NCBI RefSeq assembly: GCF_005239225.2
Contig: NC_133301.1
Span: 10,912,318 to 10,976,317, forward strand
Length of the DNA: 64,000 bases
Direction of reading: 5' to 3'
Source: Populus alba
Taxonomy: Eukaryota; Streptophyta; Magnoliopsida; Malpighiales; Salicaceae
A program made the translations under genes and the position numbers. The notes under the pieces are model-generated. The model searched no databases and was not told where the DNA came from. It worked only from the letters and a program-made list of their open reading frames with translations. Positions within the stretch are counted from its first letter, which is position 1. Every line of letters begins with the position of its first letter. This document shows, piece by piece, positions 1-12,194 of this stretch.

Positions 1-967
1 TACAACTTCACCCAGGATGATTTAATGACTGAAGATATTTTTATCTTGGATACTCACTCTGAGATCTTTGTCTGGGTGGGGCAACAGGTTGACTCCAAAA
101 GCAAACTGCAAGCCTTAAGTATTGGAGAGGTACCATGTACCATTTATTAGGGTTTAGTTAGATGCAATTATTATGCATTACTTTGACAGTTGTAGCTTGC
201 ATTTCAACTACTGCACGTCTTTCAAGTTTTTGGTCTGATGTCCATAGTTGGCTACCACTCAACCAGTTTTATCATTTATGGTTCAAAAACTCAATTAAAC
301 GTGATTTGACTTGACCCTTGGTTTGATTGTTATGACAGGTAGTTTACAATAATTTACTGCTCATATCAGCTCTGTTTTAATTTCGTTTTTGTTCTCACTT
401 TCTACAGAAATTTCTTGAGCATGATTTTCTGTTAAAGAAGTCATCCGGTGAAACTCCAATATATATTGTTATGGAAGGGAGTGAGCCACCTTTCTTCACA
501 CGCTTCTTCACATGGGATTCTGCAAAATCTTCAGTGAGTTAAATTTCAGTTCTTGTTCATCAATCAAATCATATTTTAGATGTCTATGTGATCTTAATGC
601 TTTCATTTTGAATGCAGATGCATGGAAACTCATTTCAAAGGAAACTTGCGATTGTAAAAAATGGGGGTACTCCACTTCTAGATGTAAGATATCTTCAGTT
701 CTTTTATCCTGTGTACAAGTATCTCAGAATATCATGTAGGTAGTTTTCTTAATTTCTCAGAATATCATGTAGGTAGTTTTCTTAGTTGCAAACCTTTAAT
801 AAATGTTTGTAGTTTGTTTGCCGTCTTTCTTCACATCTTTGATCTTTCCAAGCATCTCATTTCTTTGATCTCAAGTGTGGACCTCTTGTTGATTAAAGCA
901 ATAGGACATAGGTGATCTTGATATTACAGTGATTAATTTGGAAACTTGCTCTTATGATTTTAATTGA

Positions 968-1010
<43 letters not shown>

Positions 1011-2341
1011 TTATGATTTTAATTGAATATATATGTGTGTGTGTGTGTGTGTGGGGCATTGGTAAGAATATGCAATTTCCTACTTGGAATTATGCAATAA
1101 AAGGTAATGGAACAAATACACAGATGAAGTCAGGAAAGAAATAGAAAAGGTGTTTTATGTTTGCCACTAGACATGATGCTGGTGCAATTGCTCTATCTTG
1201 ATTTATGTTAGCTTTAGACCGATGTTAGGTCGCATGTTAGCTCTGTGGTTACTAATCTTCGGAAGTCTGGGTTAGCGTTTGTTATCCACCACCAACAATA
1301 AATAGACAACTAATGAATGAGAAGAAAGATAAGTGTTAAATTTTTGAAGAGCACATAAACTCTACTGTCTGAGCCTATCAAGTTTGCAATATCTTGTGAT
1401 TCTTCATTGAATCTAACAATCCATTGACATGCTCCATCGACATGCATGCTGATTTTAGTTCCCATATACTGTTGTCACCACCATTCATTTTCTGATTACT
1501 TATGCTATGCATTTTTAGAAACCCAAACGTAGAACACCCGTATCTTATGGAGGCAGATCTAGTGTACCTGACAAATCACAGCGTTCCAGAAGCATGTCTT
1601 TCAGTCCTGACAGAGTTCGTGTTAGGGGAAGGTCTCCAGCTTTCAATGCCCTAGCTGCTAATTTTGAGAACCCTAATGCCAGAAACCTTTCAACTCCCCC
1701 ACCAGTTGTAAGAAAGGTATATCCAAAGTCTGTGAGCCCTGATTCAGCAAAATTGGCTTCCAAATCTGCAGCTATAGCAGCATTGACTGCAAGTTTTGAA
1801 CAACCGCCACCAGCACGACAAGTTATTATGCCACGGTCTGTCAAGGGTATGCACCTTGCTTCTTGGAAGCTATTTACTTCTAAATCTCCAATCTGTATAG
1901 GTGTGTAAATTTGATATAACTACTTGCCATGTCTGAAGTGAGCCCTGAGGCTCCAAAATCGAAACCTGAGTCAAACTCTAAGGAGAAGCCTATAAGCATC
2001 AGAATAGAATCCCTGACCATACAGGAGGATGTGAAAGAGGGTGAAGCTGAAGATGAGGAAGGGCTCCCAATTTATCCATATGAACGCCTTAAAGTTAACT
2101 CGCCAGATCCTGTAACTGAAATTGATGTGACCAAGCGAGAGGTAAAATACAAACAGTTAGACAATACTTTTCTTCAAGCATTCATTGTTGACTTTGTTCT
2201 GAGATATTTCTGCTCGATTGCCTGCAGACTTACCTCTCAGCAGCAGAATTTAGGGAGAAATTTGGGATGGCAAAGGATGCTTTCTATAAGTTGCCCAAAT
2301 GGAAACAGAACAAGCTCAAAATGGCCCTTCAATTGTTCTGA
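1..2341 (+). CDS. VLN4: Villin-4-type actin-binding protein, 3' half (partial)
   Basis: Last six coding exons of a plant villin, which bundles, caps and severs actin filaments in the cytoplasm. Exons by GT-AG rules: 1-129, 408-533, 618-683, 1519-1846, 1939-2141, 2228-2341; phases agree at every junction. Exons 1-3 encode the end of the gelsolin-like repeats ([16 protein letters not shown] and the basic [10 protein letters not shown] stretch). Exon 4 is a Ser/Arg/Pro-rich linker ([28 protein letters not shown]). Exon 5 is acidic and ends in YPYERLKV. The last exon is the villin headpiece, with the core [12 protein letters not shown] and the C-terminal LF typical of actin-binding headpieces. 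The 5' exons lie left of the window. The linker and headpiece look more like Arabidopsis VLN4/VLN5 than VLN2/VLN3; choosing VLN4 is recognition, not alignment. No frameshift is visible. Confidence 0.9.
725..788. repeat. Short tandem duplication in a villin intron
   Basis: The segment TCAGAATATCATGTAGGTAG with the following TTTTCTTA occurs twice in a row just after the third exon of the window (period about 36 bp). It is intronic and has no evident function. Confidence 0.7.
951..1053. repeat. Duplicated (GT)n microsatellite in a villin intron
   Basis: The leader CTTATGATTTTAATTGAATA plus a TA/TG run occurs twice in tandem: about 951-1008 (17 TG units) and 1009-1053 (about 10 units). The block, including unique leader and microsatellite, was duplicated and then changed length. 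It lies in the long intron before exon 4 of this window. Confidence 0.85.
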
Positions 2342-2940
2342 GTCTCCGTCATGCCTTAGCTTTTCCTTCAGCTCCCTGCTACGGAGGCTGCCGGTGGAAA
2401 AAGCTTGCTTGTGAATCTGTAAAAGTTGTTCCTGTGCATTATTTGTATTTTTGGCATCCTCAATTTCTTCTATTCTCTAGTGATCTAAATCACACTTTTT
2501 GTTTCTTGCTGCAGTGAACGATCTTGGTTTCTCAGAATTTAAAAGGGACAGCATCAGTGCTTTTTTAGCTGCTTCTGCCCCCAGGAAGCTTGTTTTCTCG
2601 ATTGTCTAAACAAATCAGAGATTTTTGCCATTTCTCACTCTTTCCTTTTCTTCTTTCTCCATATGGTGGTTTGAATGTCAAACTCTACATATTTTTTCCC
2701 CTTCCTTTTTTCGGTTTGAGTTAGTTCTTCGGTATTCTTTTGTGGTTACAGGTTGATTGCGAGCTTGAGTTTTTGTTTTTCATTTTCGGATCACATCGGA
2801 TTGTTTTAGAGTAGGGGCTTGAGAATGAAGAAGATTTAGGTTTATTGTACAACTGAGGATGTAAGTGTGTAGAGCAGTGTAAAACCAGTCCACTCATCAT
2901 TTGTTTCCGATTAAAGTGTGCTTCTTTCCTTCTTGCTGCT
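2342..2940 (+). other. 3' UTR of the villin gene with a probable UTR intron
   Basis: No coding potential continues after the TGA. A good GT donor at 2419 and a pyrimidine-rich tract ending in CTGCAG at 2514 suggest a 96-bp intron about 78 nt after the stop. An ATTAAA-type signal at 2910-2915 lies shortly before a long poly(T) run at 2947-2969, so the transcript probably ends near 2935. The intron and end point are inferred from motifs only. Confidence 0.5.
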
Positions 2941-3958
2941 GTTCTTTTTTTTTTTTTTTTTTTTTTTTATGAGTCAAGGATGCCACCCAATTATATATAA
3001 TACTAAAAAAAAAAAAAGAAATTTATTTATGAAAAAGAAACATAAAAAGGTGCAAAGATAATAAATATTTTATAAGAAACACAAGTCATAATATTTATCT
3101 TGATTTTTTGTGCAAGTAATAATCTAACTATAAAAATATTACTTTTTATTCCATTCAAATTAAAAATAATCATGAACAGCTTATACTTATTAACTCCAAT
3201 AAAAGAATATTTTATTTTTGATTCGTGATAAAAATAAATAAATTTCAGATATTAACTAAATAAAAAATACAAAGAAAATAATTATATAAATAAAATATTG
3301 TATTAATGATCATTTTAGTTTTTTTTTTATTTGAAAAACAATGAAAAATATTATAAAAGAAAACTATAAAAATATCAAATATAAAAAAAAATCGTTTTTA
3401 GTTGAAAACACATTTTCTTTCATTTTCCATATCCTAGAAAGATTTTAAGAAAAATAATTTTTTTTTTTCTTACAAGTGATGTAACCAAAGGAAATATAAA
3501 AAGAACTAGAAAACACATGTTTCTATAAAATGAAAAATTCGTTTTTAGTTAACAACACATTTTCTTTAATTTTCCATATTCTAAAAAGATTTTAAGAAAA
3601 ATATTTTTTTTTACAAATGATGTAATGAAAGGAAGTATAAAAATTAAAAATAACCAATTCGAGAGTGTTTGGAAAAACAGGTCAATCTGTATTTTTTTAA
3701 AAAAATTACTTTTTTTTATGTTTAAATTGTATTAATGTACTAATTTTAAAAATAAAAAAATATTATTTTAATATAAAAAATATTTTAAAAAATAACTAAA
3801 ACCATAATTCCAAGAAGAGGGCTTACATAACAACATTCAAACTACAGTTACTGTAGAGTAATTTACTTTTAACTCTTTAACCTTCCTTATGAAATAAATA
3901 AATAAATATAACAAATACAAGAAAGAAAAAAAGGAAAACGAAAAGTGCAGTGCTGCTA
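2941..3958. other. AT-rich spacer with a 147-bp-spaced direct repeat
   Basis: No gene is seen. A roughly 120-bp segment beginning CGTTTTTAGTTGAAAACACA at 3393 recurs at 3540, with the same following features (CATTTTCTTT, a T-run and ATGATGTAA). This is a degenerate direct duplication. Around 3665-3815 lies an AT-rich piece beginning near GTGTTTGG that resembles other small AT-rich MITE-like pieces in this window. Confidence 0.6.
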
Positions 3959-3959
3959 G

Positions 3960-4195
3960 TACCATATAAAAATATCGCCAAACAAGAATACAGAGAATAT
4001 ATATATATACATACATACATAGAGAGAGAGAGAGAGGGAGAGAGCTAATCATAATAGAAGAAGAAAATAAAAGGAAAGGAAACCGATAGTTTAGGCAGTG
4101 GAATTTGGAGTACTTGTAATATAATAATAATAATGAAAGAAAATCTAAGACAAGTGCGAGAGAGAGGGGGAGAGGGCGGAGGGAAAGGGGTGAGA
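3960..4195 (+). promoter_or_regulatory. Probable promoter and 5' UTR of the epimerase gene
   Basis: A TATAAA motif at 3965-3970 and a TATATATATA run near 4000 are followed by a short CATA/GA microsatellite (about 4009-4043) and a purine-rich leader up to the ATG at 4196. GA-rich leaders are common in plant 5' UTRs. The transcription start cannot be fixed from sequence. Confidence 0.45.
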
Positions 4196-7100
4196 ATGGC
4201 GGGGAGTGGTAGCGAGAGAGTAGCGGTGGAGTTGTGTAAAGGCATCAACGGCCTTGATAAGGTTGTGCTCCGCGGGCCACGTGGCTCTTCTGCTGAGGTA
4301 TTGCTTTATAACAACAGCAATGACATACGCCACCTCTTTCTTTCATTTTTATGATCTGATATATTTTTTATTTTATTTTTGTGGAACATTTTTACTTTTA
4401 TCATCTTTTTTATGATCTGGAAATTGTAATTTTATTCTGAAAGATTTAATTCAAGATTGAATGGCTTTAATTTTCATGACCAATGTCTGTGATTCTTGTT
4501 CATCTTGATTTTGTTTTTGGCGATGGAAGATATGAATTTTGTAGAAACATTTGAATTCTTTCAGCATTTCTTGTATATTATAAAAATGCATTAGGGTTTA
4601 TAATGATTGATTGTGCTCAAATTTAGGGAAAAAAAGCTTAGAAATATTCTACTTTTAATCATCAGAACTGTGCTTTTTGTCTTTTGATAAAGTTAGACGT
4701 CATAGTGATTAGGGCGTCTTTTGCATGTTCTTCAATCCAAGAAAACTGAAGTAAATGCAATCTAACCTGTTTCTAGGAATTTAGATTGGATTGGGTACTT
4801 TCCATCTCAAAGAAATATGTTGGTTTTTTTTTTATGTTATTATTATTGCACAAACAAGGAGAAAGATTCGAAGATGATGTTGAGTTGTGCTTAATCATTG
4901 TCGTGCCAATGTTGTGCTGTATCGTTGAGTTGTGGCCAAGAAAAACTAGCATTCAAGTTTATGTAAATTAGATTATGGCATTCAAAGGTATTTATTTAGA
5001 TCAATGATAATATTTTTCTTGTTTCTCTAGGTGTATTTGTATGGCGGTCATGTGACATCCTGGAGGAATGACCATGGAGAGGAGTTGCTTTTTGTCAGCA
5101 GTAAGGTGCTATGCAACATTCTGTTTATTTGCACCATTCCTCTTTGTTGTGCACGTTTCATTTTGGAATTTCATGAAATTGTTTCCCATTATCAATCCTT
5201 AAGCAAATATTTATAATATACGTTTTTTTGTAATATTTATAACCAGACTGTAAATTGAATGATGATGAAATAATTAGTACGTAGTTTTCATCCTTTAAAC
5301 TAGAACACAAGTGGACACTTATTGCACCCTGGAGGCATCCTGTACTCAAACTATCACTTGTAAAGGTATAGTTATATAAAAAAAAAGGATAGGGAAATAT
5401 AAATTGGTTCACAAAATGTTAGGGTATCTAAATGCTTCTTTCACATTCACCCCGCTGTGCTGAACTCCATTGTTTTTTTAAGAAAATAAAACCTCTAATC
5501 TATATAAAGTGAATGTAGTGTCTTAACTTCAGATTGCCAAAAATCATTAGAGATTCAGTTACGGGATTTGGTTCTCCTTGCCCTGTAGTGAATACATTTA
5601 ATATCTTGCCATCTTTTGTTGTTGTGGATTTTTGTATTTGCTTATGCTGTTATCACAATACTGCCATGTTCTTTGTCACCACTTTGCTTAGATGATGGGA
5701 GAAGGGTTAATTGACTTGTGACATCTTTCCTGAGTTTACTTTGATGTTGATCCTCCCCTCCAAAATACTGTATGAAAAACTAAACTGATGATAATCAATG
5801 TCTCGTGCAGGCAATATTCAAACCTCCAAAGGCAATTCGAGGCGGCATTCCAATATGCTTTCCTCAAGTATGTACTAACTCTGCATCTTTTATTTTCAAG
5901 ATTTTCAATTTGCTTCATCCTCACTTCCAAAGCTTGCTCTAAATTTGCAGTTCGGAAGTCATGGTTCCCTTGAGCAGCATGGATTTGCCAGGAATAAGTT
6001 TTGGAGCATTGACATTGATCCACCTCCATTTCCAACAAATTCAAAGTCCTTTATTGATTTGATCCTTAAGCCGTCTGAAGAGGATACGCAGAAGTGGCCT
6101 CACAGGTGGATTCAAAGTCCTTTATTGATTTGATCCTTTCCACTCCATATTCCCAATGGGATGAACAGTCATTTATTAGATCATCTTTCTCTTTACCGTT
6201 AGTTATGAGTTTCGTTTGAGGATAGCTTTGGGACCCGGGGGAGATCTGATGCTGACATCTCGTGTTAGGAATACGAATGCTGATGGAAAGCCTTTTACAT
6301 TTGCATTTGCTTATCACACATATTTCTCTGTTTCAGACATCAGGTAATTAATTAACTTGCTACATACCTCCCAATATCATTAAAATTGTCATTGTTTTTC
6401 TATCCATGCTTACAGATAGCCTTAATTTTCTCTTTGTAGAAGTCTCTTTTTTTCTGTATTATCAGTATCTTTATCTATGTATAGTTGTGTCTGCATTGGT
6501 TTCATAAATTTATTCCTTTAGCTACCATTTAGATCCTTGCTCATAAAGTCTTAATATGGTCACAAGTTTGATGTCATCTTTGACAACAATATGGCACAGA
6601 AACTGGAAGAATATTCTGTTCTATGCTTCTAGCTAGAAGAAATTTTGTGTCATATATTTTTTGACTTGAATGATTTTGTGCATGTATTTTCTTAGTATTG
6701 TGTAGGTTAGAATCCTTTATAAATCTTATTTGCTTGTTTACAGTGAAGTGCGGGTTGAAGGTTTAGAGACACTGGATTATTTTGACAACTTGCAAAATAA
6801 GGAACGTTTTACTGAACAAGGGGATGCCTTAACATTTGAATCTGAAGTAGGTTAAGAATACAGGTTTCCCTTATGCTTGCGTTCTTCTGCTTGCAATGTC
6901 TTAATTTGAGCATTTATGCATGTATAGGTTGACAAGATATACCTTAGCACTCCTACTAAAATTGCAATTCTGGATCACGAAAAGAAGAGAACCTTTGTAC
7001 TACGCAAAGAAGGAATTCCAGATGCTGGTAAATTTGACAATTTCTTTTCAACTTTGTTAAAGGGACCTTGTTAAGAGCAAGGATTTGTTTTCTCCCTAGT

Positions 7101-7714
7101 ACAGATGAAGTAGCATAATACCCAATGCACTGATTAAAAAATTAGATACAAAATCCTGTTCTACTTCTAAACACGGAAATACTTTTTCATAATGATGCTA
7201 CAATATCCTTATGTAATTTAATCCCTGGTTAGTTGTTACCCTCCCACCATTACTCTTTTTGGCAATTGCTTTCCAAATTCATTTAGAACCTCTATACATT
7301 CCACGTGGGAAAATATTTGGCGCTACTTGGTTCTACTCCATTTCTCTTCTTAATTTTATACCCGTGCTTTCAATATCTAAATTTAAGAGCACTTGGAAAT
7401 CTTAAGTTTGCCTCTGAAGTACCTTTCATCAATCAATATAGCAGTTGAGAGCTCTTTCTGCTCAGTTATGTAATCTTAATTTCTTTTTCTTGCATGCAGT
7501 GGTGTGGAATCCATGGGATAAGAAGGCAAAGACTATGACTGATTTTGGAGATGATGAGTACATGCACATGCTCTGTGTGGAGGCTGCCGCCGTCGAAAAA
7601 CCCATCACACTAAAACCTGGTGAGGAGTGGAAAGGAAGGCTGGAACTTTCTGCAGTTCCGTCCAGCTATTGTAGCGGTCAACTTGATCCTCAGAAAGTTC
7701 TTCAGAGCAGCTAA
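4196..7714 (+). CDS. Glucose-6-phosphate 1-epimerase-like protein (aldose-1-epimerase family)
   Basis: Predicted to interconvert alpha- and beta-glucose-6-phosphate (hexose-6-phosphate mutarotase, YMR099C type), probably in the cytosol since no transit peptide is seen. Exons: 4196-4297, 5031-5105, 5811-5867, 5951-6105, 6203-6343, 6744-6846, 6928-7027, 7500-7714; phases agree and give 315 aa, the usual size for plant members. Family landmarks in order: YLYGGHVTSW and GEELLFVSSK (about 35-59), IRGGIPICFPQFG (about 68-80), LEQHGFAR with its conserved His, FAYHTYF with the second His, and the C-terminal CVEAAAV carrying the likely catalytic Glu. The ATG at 4196 sits in a strong context (GAGAATGGCG). 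An in-frame ATG at 4133 would add 21 basic residues and is less likely. No broken residue or frameshift is seen. Confidence 0.92.
6039..6138 (+). repeat. 29-bp exon segment copied into the next intron
   Basis: Bases 6039-6067 of exon 4 (starting ATTCAAAGTCC) recur without a mismatch at 6110-6138, just inside the following intron, whose donor is at 6106-6107. The coding frame is unaffected. Confidence 0.9.
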
Positions 7715-9031
7715 CAAGGATTTTGATATACACATATTTTGTACAGCTACATGGGCTGAAAGTTTAAATTCAGCACTCTGAATATGTAGTTGGTGCCATT
7801 CAGGACTGGAATTCACTCACATCTCTGTTGATGGCTCAATTATGCCTTTGCTTGGGAAGATGTTGAAACTTGGATGTTGTATTTTCTGCACATCACTGCT
7901 GTGAAATGAGATGGTCCTTCCCTTTTATTTCTTACTAGATATGGTCCAGCGCTATGCCGGGGTTTGTATTTTCCTGTGTCAAAAACAATGTTTAAGTACT
8001 GAAAACACATTTCAAATAAAAAAAAACAAAAAACTCAAGTTATAGCCCTAATTAACTAGGTTTGATAAGACCTAAAAAAAAAAACCTTGGAAAAAAAAAC
8101 ATTTGGAAATATTTAATTGAATACAAATAAATAAAAATACCTTCTTAGAGTAAACTCGAGTAACAAACGAACGTGACATGTAATTTAAATAATTAAATAA
8201 TAAAAAGTACATGACATGTAATTTAAATAATAAAAAGTGAGCTAACTTATGTTAACTTTTTAAAATTTATGGTTAATATTATGATATTAGAATAACTTGA
8301 AAAAAATAAATTAAGCTATTTATATATTTATATATAAAAAAAACTAATGTTGAACAATAATATTATAAAAAAATAAACTATAAAAAAAAATATTTAACTT
8401 TTTAAAATTATAACCTGAGTTATTAGACTAGAAATATATATAAAAAAAAACAATAAAATTTATTCCCAAATAAATTAAATATAAAGGATCAATAACAATT
8501 ATTATTATATTATTGTATATATAAAGACTTCAAGAAGCCACTATTATTGCTTGTAGTCCCCCCAACAACAAGCAATAGGGTTGGCGTATTATGATCCTTT
8601 CAAAGGCGGATTTGTATTCCGAAAATTAAAGTCGACAATTTCCAAAACATAAGCAGTTGTTGCTAAACAATAACCTTCTATTAAATACAAGGGAAACCAT
8701 TGGTATGGTTCTAATTTCTTCCTCGAAAATTATTATTTTGTACCAAGTCTTTCAATACGATATTTCTTTTACTCAGTTCTATGTTAACTCAACCCTTAAT
8801 TATGCTAACTTCTTTGCTAATTAGTATTCTATTGGAAGATTTCTTTTTTAATGGAACTTTAGAATCACACACACTCGTGTACAAATATATAGATGTTCTC
8901 TTTTGATGTTGCTTTACCAAAAAGTATCATACTAACTTAGTACTGCTGTTTTTTGGGATCACTTTTAGTATTTTTTTTTTAGGTTGTTAAATTGGATTTT
9001 TAGTTTCAATGATGTTTTTAGGTTAAACATC
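7715..9031. other. Epimerase 3' UTR, then AT-rich spacer
   Basis: Bases 7715 to about 7930 look like 3' UTR: higher complexity and no long A/T runs. No canonical AATAAA is clear there. From about 7980 the sequence is AT-rich with A-runs and ACATGACATGTAATTTAAAT twice (near 8173 and 8209). No ORF or family could be recognised. Confidence 0.5.
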
Positions 9032-9317
9032 CCCTGCTCTTAATTTTTTTTTTTTTATTATTAACGTGGGTGTCCGGGCCAGCTTGCGCGCACCACGACT
9101 AATCTCACGGCCTACTGAACATCCTGCAAGTCCAGTGAGCAGGTAAGGCACCGCGGAGGTGACAAGCATACCGCACAGGAAGGACCCAATAGAGACAGGA
9201 AGGGAACAAACTCTCCAGCCCTACTCCCACTGGGACTCGAACTGAAGTTCGAAGGAAGGAGAGTTGCCCCAACAATCACCGAGCCAACAACCTGGTGGTC
9301 CCTGCCCTTAATTTTTT
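9032..9317 (-). mobile_element. tRNA-type SINE with 18-bp target-site duplication
   Basis: A GC-richer block with sharp edges. Flanking copies at 9032-9049 (CCCTGCTCTTAATTTTTT) and 9300-9317 match at 17 of 18 bases, so the element body is about 9050-9299. Read on the minus strand it has an A-box-like TGGCTCGGTGATTG (9286-9273), a B-box-like AGTTCGAGTCC (9243-9233) about 30 bases on, and a 3' end that runs out through ACCCACGTTAATAAT into an A-run. This order and the target duplication are those of RNA polymerase III-type SINEs. I believe related SINEs are common in Salicaceae, but the family name is not assigned here. Confidence 0.85.
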
Positions 9318-10105
9318 GACAATTAGAGTGGTGGTCAAATTTTGAAAAGAAACAAATAATGTGTTACTTGTTTTTTTTAAAGAGGACAAGTCATCAACCC
9401 TTTAAAAAAAAAAAAAAAAAAAAAACCTATGCACTTGTCCAATTTCAAAAAGCTCAGATGCTTTTGGCCACCTAGGCTGATCACATGGCTTCACATGGCT
9501 ATGTTTTTTTTTTTTTTTTTTATGTTTTTTTTTTATTTTATTTTTTAATATCATATTGTTATTTAATTTTGTTAGTATTTTTTTTTATATTTTAACCTTT
9601 ATTATTTGATAAATTTTTAATTGGTGTTTATGATTTATTTTGGTTTGTTTTTGTGGCTTAGTCTCAAATAAAAGTTTTGCATTTGATTCGAATCTAATTT
9701 TATGAGTGTCTATTTTAGTTATCATATAATTTAAAAAAATTATTAAATCCAATGAAATTCACGATCTAAATTACAGGTTTGATGAATTAAGTTGTAAAAC
9801 TTGGATCGATCCAATATTTCACAATCTTAATATTTTTATTTAAAAAAAATATTATGTCTTAATTCTTTTTAAAACCAAATATTTTCTTGCAATCTTTCAG
9901 AATTTTTTGATCCAACAAGTCAATTATTTCATATCAAAATAATTTTGATTTAATTTAAAATTCAAAAAGTTAGATTGACGCTTTTAAGTAACATAATACT
10001 AATTTTTTAAAAAATATACTCACACCGTAGCGCGCGAAAATAGCTTTATATTTCGCAGCAATAGCTAGGGGATGGCAATTTCACACACTATGCCACCTGC
10101 TAGCT
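9318..10105. other. AT-rich spacer with poly(A)/poly(T) runs
   Basis: No gene is seen. The stretch has a long A-run (about 9403-9425) and T-runs (about 9504-9560). From about 9590 to 9860 there are phrases resembling the degenerate ~150-bp repeat at 18.6-19.2 kb (for example GGTTTGATGAATTAAG and GATCGATCCAATAT). Confidence 0.45.
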
Positions 10106-10365
10106 GTAGTTAAAGCTCAAGAATTATCTTCATTAAGAGAAGATATGCTTGGAAGGAATACTATTGTAGAATATGAATCTGCTAACGTGCATGGTTAACT
10201 GGATGCATAAACTTTGTAATATATAGGCTACGGACTGTTTATTTTAGCTAACTTCGATCTCTTCATATATGGCTCCTGTAGTTTTACTCATACTTTGCGT
10301 GAAGCAAATCACATGGCAGATTAACTTGCAAAACACGGGGTTTATAGGAATTGTCAATTTGTGGC
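10106..10365 (+). pseudogene. LINE-type RNase H domain relic
   Basis: Translation of the + strand gives pieces of the RNase H domain found in plant non-LTR retrotransposons. An upstream piece (VKAQELSSLREDM and IVEYES) resembles the helix and acidic strand of the fold. A downstream piece (SFTHTLREANHMAD, stop, LAKHG) matches the conserved REAN..AD.LAK end. In-frame stops and a frame change between the pieces show it is dead. No reverse transcriptase is seen upstream, so only the 3' end of the element survives. The identification rests on the terminal motif. Confidence 0.6.
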
Positions 10366-10479
10366 ATGAATGTGATTTACTTTGAAAAACCACTAGTCAT
10401 TGGTGCTTGGTAAATCTGCAGGGAGATTGTTTTCTTTGTATTTATTGCATTTATATGCTGCACTTATTTAGTTAATTAA

Positions 10480-11330
10480 ATGCTTGTTTGGTAATATGAC
10501 TGCGGATAAAATTCATCTACAACCACACTAATAAGCATTTGGTTAAAAAAATAAAAATGCTTTCAGCTAGTGGAACCCACATGATACCGCAGGTTTTGAA
10601 GAAGTCGCTTCTTGTCTGGGAGAAACCACAACAGTGAATCATGGCTCCACTGTCGCACTGTTCACTAAAAAAATGAATAGTTTTTTTTCTTTTCAAAAAA
10701 CCATTTTTTTTTAAAAATTGAGTTTTATTTGAAAAACTAGTATTTAATATTATTTCATAACACTATATAAATTAAAAGGATATTGCATGATAATGTAGCA
10801 TTTGTGGAATTTGATTACAGTTCCAATTATGTTTTTTCCGGGTCCGGCCCAGTTAAAAAAAATTCAGTTTTTATTTTTATTTCAATTGTGTTTTATTCAA
10901 AAAAATTAGAAGGAGATCACTTGATGACATAACAGAAAATTCAGTTTTTGTTGTTACATGCTTAAGAAACCATGGAAAATATAGTCATTATTGGATATAT
11001 TTCGTATGTGATGACATTGCATATAATTTAATGGAATAATAAAAAAAAATATTTGATATCAATATTATTTATTTCATGATGTAATAATAGTAGTTAAATC
11101 TACAATATTTAAATTAAAAATATTTTTTTAATTATTTTATAATCTCAATTTCAAAAACATTTTTTTAACTAAATATATTAAACAATTTTTTATTCAATAT
11201 CTATTTTAACCACAGTTTTAATCAAACATATATTTTTTCAAACCAACCTCAACTAAAAATAACTTTTATAAAATAATTTTTTTAAATCACAACTATAATA
11301 ACAATCTCAGTACCAAACCCATTTATAAAT
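10480..11330. mobile_element. Possible non-autonomous DNA transposon (MITE-like)
   Basis: The segment starts near TAAATGCTTGTTTGGTAATA (about 10478) and ends near ACCAAACCCATTTA (about 11325); the ends are roughly inverted (TGTTTGGTA against TACCAAACCCA). The inside has no ORF and includes a GC-richer part (10560-10670) with GAATCATGG and CACTGTTCAC, then AT-rich filler. Target duplications could not be settled. A Harbinger- or hAT-like MITE is the most likely reading. Confidence 0.4.
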
Positions 11331-12190
11331 CTGGCTGGTGGTTCTACAAAAGCTAAACGCTTGGGATTCTGTGCAGAGGAGAGGCGTGATTCATGCAAGT
11401 ATAAATTTTAGGTCGGAGTTTTTGCTCAACGGAAGTTATGGCTTGGTTTTGATGCTGATGGCATCTTCCTCGGAACAGTCCTCAAGTTGAAGTCATTGAG
11501 AGAGGTCAGAGTTTCTCTGTCCTTCTTCTAGGCCTGTAAAAGGAACCATGATAGCAGCCCGTGGCATGTTGTTCTCACTGTCGTGTTTTTGTTGAAGTAT
11601 CATTGTCCTTGCTGTCATGTTTTCCTCGTATTGTCGTTGTTGAAGTGTGAATAGGTCCTTGTATTAGAGTCATCACTGCCGCGTTAAAACACAATTTATT
11701 TGTTTTATTTCTTTTCTCTATAATGGCTTGCTCAGCAGTATATACCATACATACCAGAGTTTTTAAACCCGGTATGTGATTGACCTTGTCCAATATTTGA
11801 GTTATGGATTTTTCTTGAATTATTCAGATTAATTTTATTTTTTAAAAAAAATTAAAACAATATTATTTTAGTTTTTTTTAAATAGTCAACGGGTTATAAT
11901 TGAATTTTTAACTAAGTCACTCAGATTTATGATTTTTTTTTATTTTTTTAAACCTAATCTGATTTTAGTTTTAATTTTAAATCAACCTCCTAACTAGACT
12001 GGACCAAATTTTAAAATTATAAACTTTATGCAGGCCCTTTTATCTAGATTTGAGGCTTGATGCTTAGTCATATTTAGCATAAGAGATGGGATGGTAACCC
12101 TTAAGTCTAGACTTCCTTATAGTTTTGTTGTCAATGTAATAAAAGGCTAAATGCTTGTTGTCATCTTTAGTCTTGTTTTATTAGATGTTT
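11331..12190. other. Spacer, nothing coding recognised
   Basis: Bases 11331-11810 have ordinary base composition but no ORF with a family match. Bases 11810-12010 are AT-rich and contain phrases such as TAGTCAACGGGTTATAATTG seen in degenerate plant repeats. No RNA gene is seen. Confidence 0.4.
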
Positions 12191-12194
12191 AGAA

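Noticed and set aside
1545..1844. 99-codon minus-strand ORF
   Set aside because: Shadow of villin exon 4 on the other strand.
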